Source: Mesorhizobium sp. M9A.F.Ca.ET.002.03.1.2 (lineage in GTDB: Bacteria > Pseudomonadota > Alphaproteobacteria > Rhizobiales > Rhizobiaceae). Taken from it: a DNA stretch of 64,000 bases. The stretch lies in NCBI RefSeq assembly GCF_003952365.1, contig NZ_CP034443.1, forward strand, positions 3,093,001 to 3,157,000, read 5' to 3'. The notes below the pieces were generated by a model that did not search any database, was not told where the DNA came from, and saw only the letters and a list, made by a program, of their open reading frames with translations. Shown here piece by piece: positions 8,841 through 16,561 of the stretch. Positions within the stretch are counted from its first letter, which is position 1. Each line of letters begins with the position of its first letter. The position numbers were made by a program, and so were the translations under genes.

Positions 8841-8993
8841 TCAGATTGTCGCCGAGACGTGCCGCTCGCGGCCATAGAGCGACACCAGCAGCACGATGAC
8901 GAGGCCAAGCACCGCCTGGTCTTGGGCGCAAGCAATAGTCGTGATCGATGCAAGGGCGGTCGCAGCCATAAGGCCGCGGATCAGGCTGTTCAT
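8841..8993 (-). CDS. 50-residue peptide with signal-like N-terminus and one hydrophobic span
   Basis: A short gene with an excellent GGAGGAGAAA ribosome site. It opens MNSLIRGLMAATALAS and reaches a signal-peptidase-like ACAQD, followed immediately by a hydrophobic run (VLGLVIVLLVSLYG) and a basic tail (RERHV). It lies 23 bases after the binding-protein-like gene, on the same strand. The two halves look like an exported protein's leader joined to a membrane protein's last span. It may therefore be a remnant of a deletion between a binding protein and a permease, or a real small membrane peptide. I do not recognise a family. Confidence 0.5.
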   Translation of the reverse strand: MNSLIRGLMAATALASITTIACAQDQAVLGLVIVLLVSLYGRERHVSATI

Positions 8994-9016
8994 TTTCTCC
9001 TCCATTTTAGTTGTTT

Positions 9017-10198
9017 TCAGGCTCCTCCGCCGGCAGCGCCGGACACCCGCTTCGGGAGACTCTCCAGAAACAGGCGATTGAGATCGGCGACGACGCGACT
9101 GGCATCGTGCTTTTCGGCCAGGCCGAGATTGATGCGATCGGAGGCGGCCTGCTGGAAGGCCATATAGCCGTCATGGCGCGGCCTGACCCAGGCGCCCTCG
9201 AGCGTGGCGCGCGTGTCCTTGTAGAAATTGCCGGCGGCTGCGTTGACGGCGGCATCGCCCCAGGCCGCGGCGTGGCCGGGTTGGCCGCCGGCCGAAGCAT
9301 AGGGGCCGCGCTGCACCTCGCCGCTGGCGATCCAATAGGCAAAGTCGATGGCCGCCTGCTTGGCCTTCGAAAAGGCCGACACGGCAATGCCGGTTCCGCC
9401 GAGCGCCGAGCCGATCGGACCGGCATTGCCGGCGACCGGAATATCCGCGAAGGCAAGGCGGTTGGTCCGGAATCCGGCAATGGCATAGGAGACATAGCCA
9501 TAGATCAGCGGCGCGCAGGCAATCCGTGAGCTGGACCCGGCCATCTCCTCCAGCACATCGATCGGGTCCATGCCAAGGCAGGCCGGATCGACGAGAGCCG
9601 CGATCTCGCGCATCATTTCGAAAACGCGACTGCCCATGTCAGGGTCTATGTGGGCGCCAGGCTCTTCGACAGCGGGCCGGCCGAGATTGCCGGCAAGCGT
9701 GTAGAACACCATCAGCGAATGCGGCGGCCTGAGCGGCAACAGCACGCGGCCTCGCCGCGCCAGGTCGAGCACATCGGCCCAGTTCGCCGGTGCAGCGGAA
9801 AGCATGTCCGGCCGCCACGCCTGCACCTGGCTCGCCGTGTCGATCGGAAACGCCCACTGCCGGCCTTGCCCCTTGTAGCTTGGCCAATTGTAGCTCGGAT
9901 AGGACCGGCCGACGCTGCCCGCCGCCAGTGCCGCGCGTTCCGCTTCCCGGCCCGCGACATCGAGCGGCGCCAGGCAGTTCTCGGCGGTGATCTGGCCGAC
10001 ATGCGGATGGTCGATGACGATCAGGTCGTAGGCGCGGGCCAGTTCCTCGACCGGGAAGGATTCGAAATCCTGCAGCGAGCGCTTGTCCCATTCAATAGTG
10101 ACGCTGGTCCGCTGCTCCCACAGCGCCGAACAGGCGACCATTGGGTCATAGCCGCGCGGATGGCTCCAGGTCATGCCTTTAAGCACCACGTCGCTCAC
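9017..10198 (-). CDS. Solute-binding-protein-like protein without signal peptide
   Basis: A 393-residue protein with a family-1 extracellular solute-binding fold (KGMTWSHPRGYDPMVACS opening, YDLIVIDHPHVGQI, then GGTGIAVSAFSKAKQAAIDF). It has no leader. It starts with GTG overlapping the CoA-transferase stop by four bases and goes straight into the domain. It should therefore stay in the cytoplasm unless the start is misplaced, and the four-base overlap argues against that. No permease or ATPase gene adjoins it. The role in a MaoC/CoA-transferase operon is unknown; a cytoplasmic ligand sensor or chaperone is possible. Confidence 0.7.
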   Translation of the reverse strand: MSDVVLKGMTWSHPRGYDPMVACSALWEQRTSVTIEWDKRSLQDFESFPVEELARAYDLIVIDHPHVGQITAENCLAPLDVAGREAERAALAAGSVGRSYPSYNWPSYKGQGRQWAFPIDTASQVQAWRPDMLSAAPANWADVLDLARRGRVLLPLRPPHSLMVFYTLAGNLGRPAVEEPGAHIDPDMGSRVFEMMREIAALVDPACLGMDPIDVLEEMAGSSSRIACAPLIYGYVSYAIAGFRTNRLAFADIPVAGNAGPIGSALGGTGIAVSAFSKAKQAAIDFAYWIASGEVQRGPYASAGGQPGHAAAWGDAAVNAAAGNFYKDTRATLEGAWVRPRHDGYMAFQQAASDRINLGLAEKHDASRVVADLNRLFLESLPKRVSGAAGGGA

Positions 10199-11355
10199 AG
10201 CCCGAATTCCTTGCGGATCTTTGCGCTGTGCTCGCCGATGCGCGGCGCGGCCCGCTCCACCTTGGCGCGGATGCCATCGACCCGGAGCGGCGAGCGCGTG
10301 GTGAGGATCGAAACATTATCCTCGCGCGTCACCGTCTGCAGCATGTCGAGCTCCTGGAAGCCCTCGCTGGCCATCATCTCCGGCCAGCTCAGCACCTTGG
10401 CGCACCAGATGTCGGCCGGCTCGAGGATGGCAAGCCATTCGTCGACCGTCTTCGTCGCGATTTTTTGCGCGATGATCGCCTTGATCTCGTCGCGGGCGCT
10501 GAACCATGTCCCCGGCTGGTCGCGATAGGGCGCAAGCTGTTCAAGTTCCAGGAGGTCGGCGAGCTTCGGGATCGGCGTCATGGCGATCGCCAGATAGCCA
10601 TCCTTGGCCGGATAGACGCCGTAAGGCGCCGACAGATAGGCATGAGCGCTGCGAAAGGCCGATCGCCGCGGCAGGCGACGTCCGTCGTTGAGATGCGTGG
10701 TCAGCACCTCGAACTGGAAGTCGACCAGCGCTTCGAGCAGGCTGGTTTCGACATGGCTGCCGGTGCCCGTCACGCCGCGCCGCACCAGCGCGGCAAGGAT
10801 CCCTTGCGCGGCGGCGGAGCCCGCCAGCATGTCGGCGATCGCCAGGCCGAAGGGGACGGGGCCTTGGTCCTCGTCGCCGTTCAGCCACATCACGCCGGAA
10901 CGGGCTTGCGCCAGCAGATCCTGCCCGGGCCGCTTGACCCACGGGCCGTCCTCGCCATAGCCGCTGATCGAGGCGTAGACCAGGCGCGGATTGATCTTGC
11001 GCACCGCCTCGTAGTCGAGGCCCAGGCGCTCGATGACGCCGGGCCGGAAATTCTGGATCAGCACGTCGGCCTTGGCCAGCAGGCCGCGCAGCGCTGCGAG
11101 GTCGGCCTCGTCCTTGAGATCGATGGCGAGACTTTCCTTGGCGCGGTTGATGGCATGGAAGATGGTGGAATCGCCGCCGATCTCGGTGTCGCTGAGATAA
11201 AGCCGGCGCGACAGGTCACCGCCGTCCGGCCGCTCGATCTTGATGACGCGGGCGCCGAGGTCGAGCAGTCGCAGCGAGCAGTAGGGCCCGGACAGGAACT
11301 GGCTCATGTCGACGACGACCAGCCCGCTCAGCGGCAATTCGGCAGTGGCGGCCAT
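10195..11355 (-). CDS. CaiB/BaiF family CoA-transferase (class III)
   Basis: A 386-residue class III CoA-transferase. The N-terminus [20 protein letters not shown], the conserved [15 protein letters not shown], and SLAIDLKD are family hallmarks. The catalytic aspartate region usual in this family fits [20 protein letters not shown]. These enzymes move CoA between organic acids. It is three bases after the MaoC gene and overlaps the next gene by four bases. With MaoC it would activate and hydrate or dehydrate an acyl-CoA. The substrate is not readable. Confidence 0.9.
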   Translation of the reverse strand: MAATAELPLSGLVVVDMSQFLSGPYCSLRLLDLGARVIKIERPDGGDLSRRLYLSDTEIGGDSTIFHAINRAKESLAIDLKDEADLAALRGLLAKADVLIQNFRPGVIERLGLDYEAVRKINPRLVYASISGYGEDGPWVKRPGQDLLAQARSGVMWLNGDEDQGPVPFGLAIADMLAGSAAAQGILAALVRRGVTGTGSHVETSLLEALVDFQFEVLTTHLNDGRRLPRRSAFRSAHAYLSAPYGVYPAKDGYLAIAMTPIPKLADLLELEQLAPYRDQPGTWFSARDEIKAIIAQKIATKTVDEWLAILEPADIWCAKVLSWPEMMASEGFQELDMLQTVTREDNVSILTTRSPLRVDGIRAKVERAAPRIGEHSAKIRKEFGL

Positions 11356-11358
11356 TGC

Positions 11359-11922
11359 CTATTTCTCCGTCTTGCCGGCGAAATCGGCCGGATTGCGGTA
11401 TTTCACCGTCTGCAGGTGCTCGCAATAAAGCACAAGCTCTCCTTCACCCTTGAAGACTTCATAGCTGGCGCGGATCAGCCCCATCTCCTTGTATCGGGGT
11501 TTCTTGTCGAGGTTGGAGCGGATCGAATAGATCGTGTCGCCGATGAACACCGGCTTGATGAAGCGTAATTTGTCGTAGCCATAGGAAAAGGCGTTGACGC
11601 AATTGGTGGCGACGAGGCCGAGCCCGGCCGAGAACACGAAGGCGCCGGCGACCAGCCGCCTGCCGAAGATGCCTTCCGTTTCGGCGAACATCTGGTCCTG
11701 CACGTAAGGATGGATATCGAGCACCAGCGCGTTGAACAGGTGGCTGTCGCCCTCGGCCATGGTCCTGCGCAGCGAGCGGATTTTCTGGCCGACCGGCCAG
11801 TCCTCGTAGAACCAGTTCTCCGCGTTCCAGACGGGAAGATCGGCGTGATCCTTCGGCATGTCGGCGGGGTGCGTCGAAGCCACGCCCACGGTCGGCGCGA
11901 AACCTGTCATGGCAACATCCAT
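11359..11922 (-). CDS. MaoC family dehydratase
   Basis: A protein of about 187 residues with a single hotdog domain ([20 protein letters not shown], then [33 protein letters not shown] and [15 protein letters not shown]). The conserved hydratase acidic/His pair is approximated by E-DSHLF and the later DIH, but the exact R-hydratase motif is not standard. Several start codons exist (11922, 11910, and a GTG at 11931); none has a decisive ribosome site. It heads the minus-strand operon MaoC, CaiB/BaiF, binding-protein-like, short peptide. Confidence 0.8.
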   Translation of the reverse strand: MDVAMTGFAPTVGVASTHPADMPKDHADLPVWNAENWFYEDWPVGQKIRSLRRTMAEGDSHLFNALVLDIHPYVQDQMFAETEGIFGRRLVAGAFVFSAGLGLVATNCVNAFSYGYDKLRFIKPVFIGDTIYSIRSNLDKKPRYKEMGLIRASYEVFKGEGELVLYCEHLQTVKYRNPADFAGKTEK

Positions 11923-11998
11923 TGGAAGCACGGATCATCCGTCCGGGCGCGCCGCGGACCAGCGAACTGCATGATCGACCCTCCCGTCAATCTTCTTT

Positions 11999-12017
11999 TG
12001 TGAATAGTATTTTCACA
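11999..12017. promoter_or_regulatory. Candidate operator, TGTGAA-N7-TTCACA
   Basis: A perfect 6-bp inverted repeat with a 7-base AT-rich spacer lies in the 177-base divergent space between the MaoC operon and the lactonase gene. It is the only obvious symmetric site there. It could bind an IclR- or GntR-type dimer controlling both directions; the cognate protein is unknown. Confidence 0.45.
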
Positions 12018-12099
12018 TATGGGGTTGTGTTGCAAGCGTGAACAGGCGAAATTTTGCTGCGATCCGCGACGGGCAGAGCAGCGGAACAAGGAGGATTTG

Positions 12100-13197
12100 A
12101 TGCAGAATGCTTGTCTGGTCTTCGTCGGCAGCTTGAACCGTGAGGCGCCTTATTTTCAGGGCGCGCGCGGCGTCGGGCTGGGCGTCTACAGTTTCGACGA
12201 AGAGACGCTGGAGACGAGGAAACTGACCGAGACGGGTGACGTCGACAATCCGACCTTCCTGTCGGTGACGCCGGACGGCTCCCACATCTATGCCAACTCC
12301 GAAGTGTTCACCTGGCGCGAGGGCGTCGTCTCGGCCTATCGTTTCGACAGGCAAACCGCCGCGCTTTCCTACATCAACAAGCAGCCGAGCCTCGGCAGCA
12401 TCACGGCGCACAATACGATCACGCGCGACGGAACGAAGCTGCTGGTGGCCAATTATGGCATGGGCGAAGGCGGTCCCGATCGCTCGGTCGTCGTCTATGG
12501 GCTGCGTGAGGATGGCGGCCTGACCGCACCGCTGTCGAGCGTCGCCCATGCCGGTACTGGCCCCGATGCTGCCCGCCAGGAGCGACCCCATGCCCACAGC
12601 GTCACCGAGACGATTGCCGGCGGCGTGGCGATCGTCGCCGATCTCGGCATCGATCGGCTTGTCTCGTACCGCATCGGGCCTGACGGCAGCCTGACAAGGC
12701 TGGCCGCGTCGGCGCTTGCGCCCGGAGCAGGCCCACGCCACGTTGCGCTGCATCCGGGCGGGCGCTTCGTGTTCGTCATGAACGAACTGGATTCGACGGT
12801 CGTCTCGCTTGCGCTCGACGATACGTCAGGGAAACTCACCGTCATCGACACCAAGCCGGCCGTGCCGGCCGCGGCGCGCGATGGCAATCATTGCGCCGAC
12901 ATTCAGATCTCGCCCGACGGCCGCTTCCTCTATGGTTCCAACCGCGGCCATGACAGTGTCGCGGTGTTTTCGGTCGACCAGCAGACAGGTACGCTCGCGC
13001 TCGTCGACTACACGCCGTGTGGCGGCGCCACGCCGCGCAACCTGGCACTGACGCCCTCCGGCGGCCACCTCTTCTCGGCCAACCAGAATGCCGACCGCAT
13101 CTCGATTTTCACGCGCGACGCCGCGACGGGCCGGCTGACCGACACCGGACGGTCTATCGACGTCGGCACGCCGATGTGCGTCAAGATCGTGCGTTGA
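12100..13197 (+). CDS. Beta-propeller lactonase family protein (Pgl/YkgB type)
   Basis: A 365-residue seven-bladed beta-propeller of the 6-phosphogluconolactonase/3-carboxymuconate cyclase family. Repeated blades carry the S/T-PDG(S/R)-xLY pattern (VTPDGSHIYANSE, HPGGRFVFVMNELDSTV, ISPDGRFLYGSNRGHDSVA, TPSGGHLFSANQNAD). The ATG at 12100 has AAGGAGG seven bases upstream. There is no signal peptide, so it is cytoplasmic. A 165-base stretch of this gene (12736-12900) has a degenerate copy at 21322-21486. The divergent CoA-transferase operon suggests a lactone-opening step. Confidence 0.88.
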   Translation: MQNACLVFVGSLNREAPYFQGARGVGLGVYSFDEETLETRKLTETGDVDNPTFLSVTPDGSHIYANSEVFTWREGVVSAYRFDRQTAALSYINKQPSLGSITAHNTITRDGTKLLVANYGMGEGGPDRSVVVYGLREDGGLTAPLSSVAHAGTGPDAARQERPHAHSVTETIAGGVAIVADLGIDRLVSYRIGPDGSLTRLAASALAPGAGPRHVALHPGGRFVFVMNELDSTVVSLALDDTSGKLTVIDTKPAVPAAARDGNHCADIQISPDGRFLYGSNRGHDSVAVFSVDQQTGTLALVDYTPCGGATPRNLALTPSGGHLFSANQNADRISIFTRDAATGRLTDTGRSIDVGTPMCVKIVR

Positions 13198-13267
13198 CCG
13201 CTTTTGGTTGCGCGTTGGCCGAAATAGCAGGAGCGAAGGGCTGCGGCCGCACATGGCACCCATCCCG

Positions 13268-14740
13268 CTAATTCTCCCTGAATCCGCGATTGAGCGAGTC
13301 GCGAACCGGCGCGAGCACATAGTCGAACAGCGTATGCTCGCCGGTCAGTATCATGACTTCCGCGGGCATGCCCGGCGACAATCGAACCTCATGGAGTTTT
13401 CCCAGCTCGGCGGCATCGACTTTCACCTTGGCGAGGAAATAGGGTTCTCCGGTCCTCTCGTCGGTGAGCCGGTCGGCCGATACGGATGTGAGCAAGCCGT
13501 TGATTTGCGGAAGATGCCGGCTGGGGTAGGCGGACAGCACCACGCGTGCCGGCATATCAGGGTGCACCATGTCGATGTCAGTCGGCTTGATCCGTGAATC
13601 GATGACCAGGTTAGGTTCGTCCGGAACGATATCGAGAAGGGGCTGGCCGCTGGAAATCACACCGGATTCGGTGGTGACACGCACGTTCATCACCGTTCCT
13701 GCAATCGGCGCGAGTATCGCGGTCCTGGCCAGCACATCCTGACGCGAGGGCATCTGGCTGCGCAGTTCGGCCAGCTCGCCGCGCACCTTGCCAAGATCCT
13801 CGTTTGCCGTCTCACCATCCTGCTGTCGCAGATTGAGAAGCTGCAGCTCGGTCTCGCCAATCTGCTGTTCGTTGCGCGCAACCTGCGACCGGTTCGATGC
13901 CTGGTTTGCCCGGATGTCGGCCTGGGCGCGCTGCAGCGCCAGGATCCGCGGCAGGCGCTCCAGTCCCTGTTTGTACATCTCCTGCGCCGAAGCGATCTCG
14001 CGGTCGATCAGCCCCAGTTGTTCGGCTTGGGCTGCGATCACTTCCCTGGACCCTTGGATTTGCTCCTCTATCTGCCGGATGCGCTTTTGGAGGATCTGCT
14101 CGCGGCCCTCGCGGGTTGCAAGGCGGCTGCGCAGCAGTCCCTGCTCTTCGGCGGCCACTTTCTGCGCGGCCTCGTTGTCAGCCGATGTCAATTCTCTGGG
14201 AAAAATGATCTGATCTTCTCCGGCAAGCTCCGCACCCAGGCGTGCTTCGATCGCCAGCATGCGAATGTAGCGCTCATGCAGCTCGTCGTAGCGGCCCTGT
14301 GCGTCGGTCGTCTTCATGCTTATCAGAACCTGGCCGGCGGTGACCTTGTGGCCTTCCCGGACATGGATTGTCCTGATGATACCGCCTTCCAGATGCTGAA
14401 CGGTCTTCCGGTAACTTTCGGGGCTGACAATGCCGGGGGCCACGACGGCGCTTGCCAGGAGGGCCATATTTGCCCAGGCCACGGTACCGCCGACAAAGAA
14501 CATGGCGGAAAAGTAGCCGAGCATGCGCGCTGGCCGCGTCCGGCGTTTCAGGTCACGGCAGCTCGCGCGAGACGCGCGCGACCGCCGCCGGACAAGCCCG
14601 ACAAGGATAAGCACGAACAGGGCCGTGGCGGCTGCCGCCAGCGCGGCGCGCACCAGCATGTCCAGCATGTCCAGCACGTCCAGCACGTTGGCCACCAGCA
14701 TGTTCAGCATCCTTGACAGGTCGCCAAATTGATCGCTCAT
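13268..14740 (-). CDS. Type I secretion adaptor (HlyD/PrtE membrane fusion protein)
   Basis: A 490-residue inner-membrane-anchored periplasmic adaptor. The core has the anchor GYFSAMFFVGGTVAWANMAL (about 74-93), the lipoyl half-motif VQHLEGGIIRTIHVREGHKV, a long coiled coil (about 150-330), the second lipoyl half APIAGTVMNVRVTTESGVIS and a beta-barrel end MPAEVMILTGEHTLFDYV. Compared with usual PrtE proteins it has about 70 extra N-terminal residues, with a second membrane span (about 30-50) preceded by MLD repeats. It sits four bases after the ATPase gene. A TolC-type outer-membrane partner is not in the window. Confidence 0.92.
   Translation of the reverse strand: MSDQFGDLSRMLNMLVANVLDVLDMLDMLVRAALAAAATALFVLILVGLVRRRSRASRASCRDLKRRTRPARMLGYFSAMFFVGGTVAWANMALLASAVVAPGIVSPESYRKTVQHLEGGIIRTIHVREGHKVTAGQVLISMKTTDAQGRYDELHERYIRMLAIEARLGAELAGEDQIIFPRELTSADNEAAQKVAAEEQGLLRSRLATREGREQILQKRIRQIEEQIQGSREVIAAQAEQLGLIDREIASAQEMYKQGLERLPRILALQRAQADIRANQASNRSQVARNEQQIGETELQLLNLRQQDGETANEDLGKVRGELAELRSQMPSRQDVLARTAILAPIAGTVMNVRVTTESGVISSGQPLLDIVPDEPNLVIDSRIKPTDIDMVHPDMPARVVLSAYPSRHLPQINGLLTSVSADRLTDERTGEPYFLAKVKVDAAELGKLHEVRLSPGMPAEVMILTGEHTLFDYVLAPVRDSLNRGFREN
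14654..14710 (-). repeat. Short tandem repeat of ATGCTGGAC units inside the adaptor gene
   Basis: On the coding strand the adaptor's early codons are built from in-frame 9-base units of the type ATGCTGGAC/GTGCTGGAC (MLNMLVANVLDVLDMLDMLV). This is a slippage-prone array that can change length in steps of three residues without breaking the frame. It lies just before the extra N-terminal membrane span. Confidence 0.7.
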
Positions 14741-14743
14741 GGC

Positions 14744-16489
14744 TCACTCCGCTGCCTTTCGCGTTGCCGGCGCATTGGCGGCGATCTTGTCCGGGCCCTG
14801 TGCCGGCACCGCGATGCGTTGACCGGCCAGCGCGCCCAGCACCTCGCCGCGCGTGCCGAACATCTTGACGGCGCCATCGTGTATGAGAACAACATGGTCC
14901 GCCGTGCGCAAAAGGTTCGTCTGGTGGCTGACGAGAACGACGGTGCAGCCTCGTGCCTTCAAATGCCGAAGCACATTGAACAGTGCCATTTCACCGTCGC
15001 CGTCGAGGCCGGTGTTCGGTTCGTCGAGCACGACAAGCGAGGGATTGCCGAACAGGGCCCGGGCGAGGGCGATGCGCTGACGTTGGCCACGCGAGATTCG
15101 TGCCCCGTGCGACCCCACCTCGGTTTGATAACCGTTCGGCATCCGCAATATCATCTCGTGGATACCCGCCGCCTGCGCCGCGGCGATGACTGCGGCACTG
15201 TCTACATCGCGCAGGCGCGCAATGTTCTCGGCTATCGTCCCGGGAAACAGCTCGACCTGCTGCGGCAGATAGCCGATGTGCATCCCCAACTGGTCGCAAG
15301 GCCAATTGGCGACCTCCGCTTCGTCCAGCCTTACATGGCCGAGCGACGGGCGCAGCGTCCCCACCATGAGGCGGCAGAGCGTGGTTTTGCCGGAGCCCGA
15401 CGGACCGATCACGCCACAGGTCTCGCCGGCCACGACGTTGAAGGATACTTTGTTCATCAGCGCCTGCTGTGTACCCGGCGCATAATAGTACACGTCCTCG
15501 AACTTCAGCCGCCCTTGCGGGCGCGGCAAGGTTACGCCACCGCTTTGCCTGGACCCGGTGTCCGCAAACAGGCGCATGAGGTTGCGACGCGCAGTGCGAG
15601 CGGCAACCAGGCTGCGCCAGGCTCCGATCGAGCGTTCTATCGGCGCGAGCGCGCGGCTCAGCAGGATCGATGCCGCGATCATCGATCCGGCCGTCAGTTC
15701 ACCACGCAGGACAAAGTAGGCGCCAAGCCCCAGCACGGCCACCTGCAGGGCCATGCGGAGCGAGCGCGACAGGTTGCCGATCATGGTCGTGCGACCGAGA
15801 ATCTGCGCCTGGATGGTCATGAACGACTGCTGCTTTTCTTCCCAGCGCTGCAGCGCTGGCTCCGACATGCCGAGCGAGCGCAGCGTCTCGGCGCCATCGA
15901 TGTATTGGCCGGCCGCGACCTGGTTACGGCGCAGCCCTGCCGCCGCCTCCTGGCTCTTGCGGCGGGTGAGGAAATCATTGGCGAGCGCGCCACAGAACAA
16001 AACGATCGCTCCGGCAATACCGACCATGCCCAATACTGGGTGCAGAAGCCATATGAACGCCAGGAAGACGGGCGTCCACGGTGCATCGAGAAAGGTCAGC
16101 ACACCGTCACCGGCAACGAAGCCGCGCAGGTCCGCCACATCCTTCAGGCCGGCCTCGAGGCTGCTGCCGCCCGCGAGGCGAGCCTCCATGGCTCGCTCGA
16201 TCACCGGGACACTCAGCTGGTCGTCGAGCCATTGGCTGATATGGCCGAGGATCATCCGGCGGGCTTGCTCCAGCAGGCCGTAGACGGCGATCGCGCCGAT
16301 CACCGCCAGGGTGAGCCACATCAGCGTGTCGATCGACCCGCTCGACAGGACCCTGTCGTAGATCTGCAGCATGTAAACTGCGCTGGCGAGCATCAGCAGG
16401 TTGGCAAGCAGGCTGAAAATGAGCAGGGCGGGCGCCTGGCGCCGCGCCAGATGCATCACCTCCTGAAACTGCGGTCTTGGCTGCGTCAC
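14744..16489 (-). CDS. Type I secretion ABC transporter permease/ATPase (PrtD family)
   Basis: A 581-residue fused half-transporter. Six membrane spans (residues about 18-300) carry the SAVYMLQIYDRVLSSGSIDT motif typical of PrtD. The nucleotide-binding domain has Walker A GPSGSGKTTLCRLM, Q-loop YLPQQVELFPGTIAENI, signature ISRGQRQRIALARALF and Walker B LVVLDEPNTGLD, with VSHQ as the switch histidine. The signature has R where most family members have G (SRGQ for SGGQ). It energises export of the adjacent repeat protein without a periplasmic intermediate. Confidence 0.93.
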   Translation of the reverse strand: MTQPRPQFQEVMHLARRQAPALLIFSLLANLLMLASAVYMLQIYDRVLSSGSIDTLMWLTLAVIGAIAVYGLLEQARRMILGHISQWLDDQLSVPVIERAMEARLAGGSSLEAGLKDVADLRGFVAGDGVLTFLDAPWTPVFLAFIWLLHPVLGMVGIAGAIVLFCGALANDFLTRRKSQEAAAGLRRNQVAAGQYIDGAETLRSLGMSEPALQRWEEKQQSFMTIQAQILGRTTMIGNLSRSLRMALQVAVLGLGAYFVLRGELTAGSMIAASILLSRALAPIERSIGAWRSLVAARTARRNLMRLFADTGSRQSGGVTLPRPQGRLKFEDVYYYAPGTQQALMNKVSFNVVAGETCGVIGPSGSGKTTLCRLMVGTLRPSLGHVRLDEAEVANWPCDQLGMHIGYLPQQVELFPGTIAENIARLRDVDSAAVIAAAQAAGIHEMILRMPNGYQTEVGSHGARISRGQRQRIALARALFGNPSLVVLDEPNTGLDGDGEMALFNVLRHLKARGCTVVLVSHQTNLLRTADHVVLIHDGAVKMFGTRGEVLGALAGQRIAVPAQGPDKIAANAPATRKAAE

Positions 16490-16561
16490 GGATTGCCCCC
16501 GTTGCGATGCTTTGGATTGGGCCCGGCCGGGCGCGAAGGCTGGCGCCCGGCCGGTATCGCG

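Noticed and set aside
14654..14710. Short regular repeats considered as a CRISPR-like array
   Set aside because: The units are nine bases, contiguous and in frame, with no spacers. They code for MLD repeats in the adaptor.
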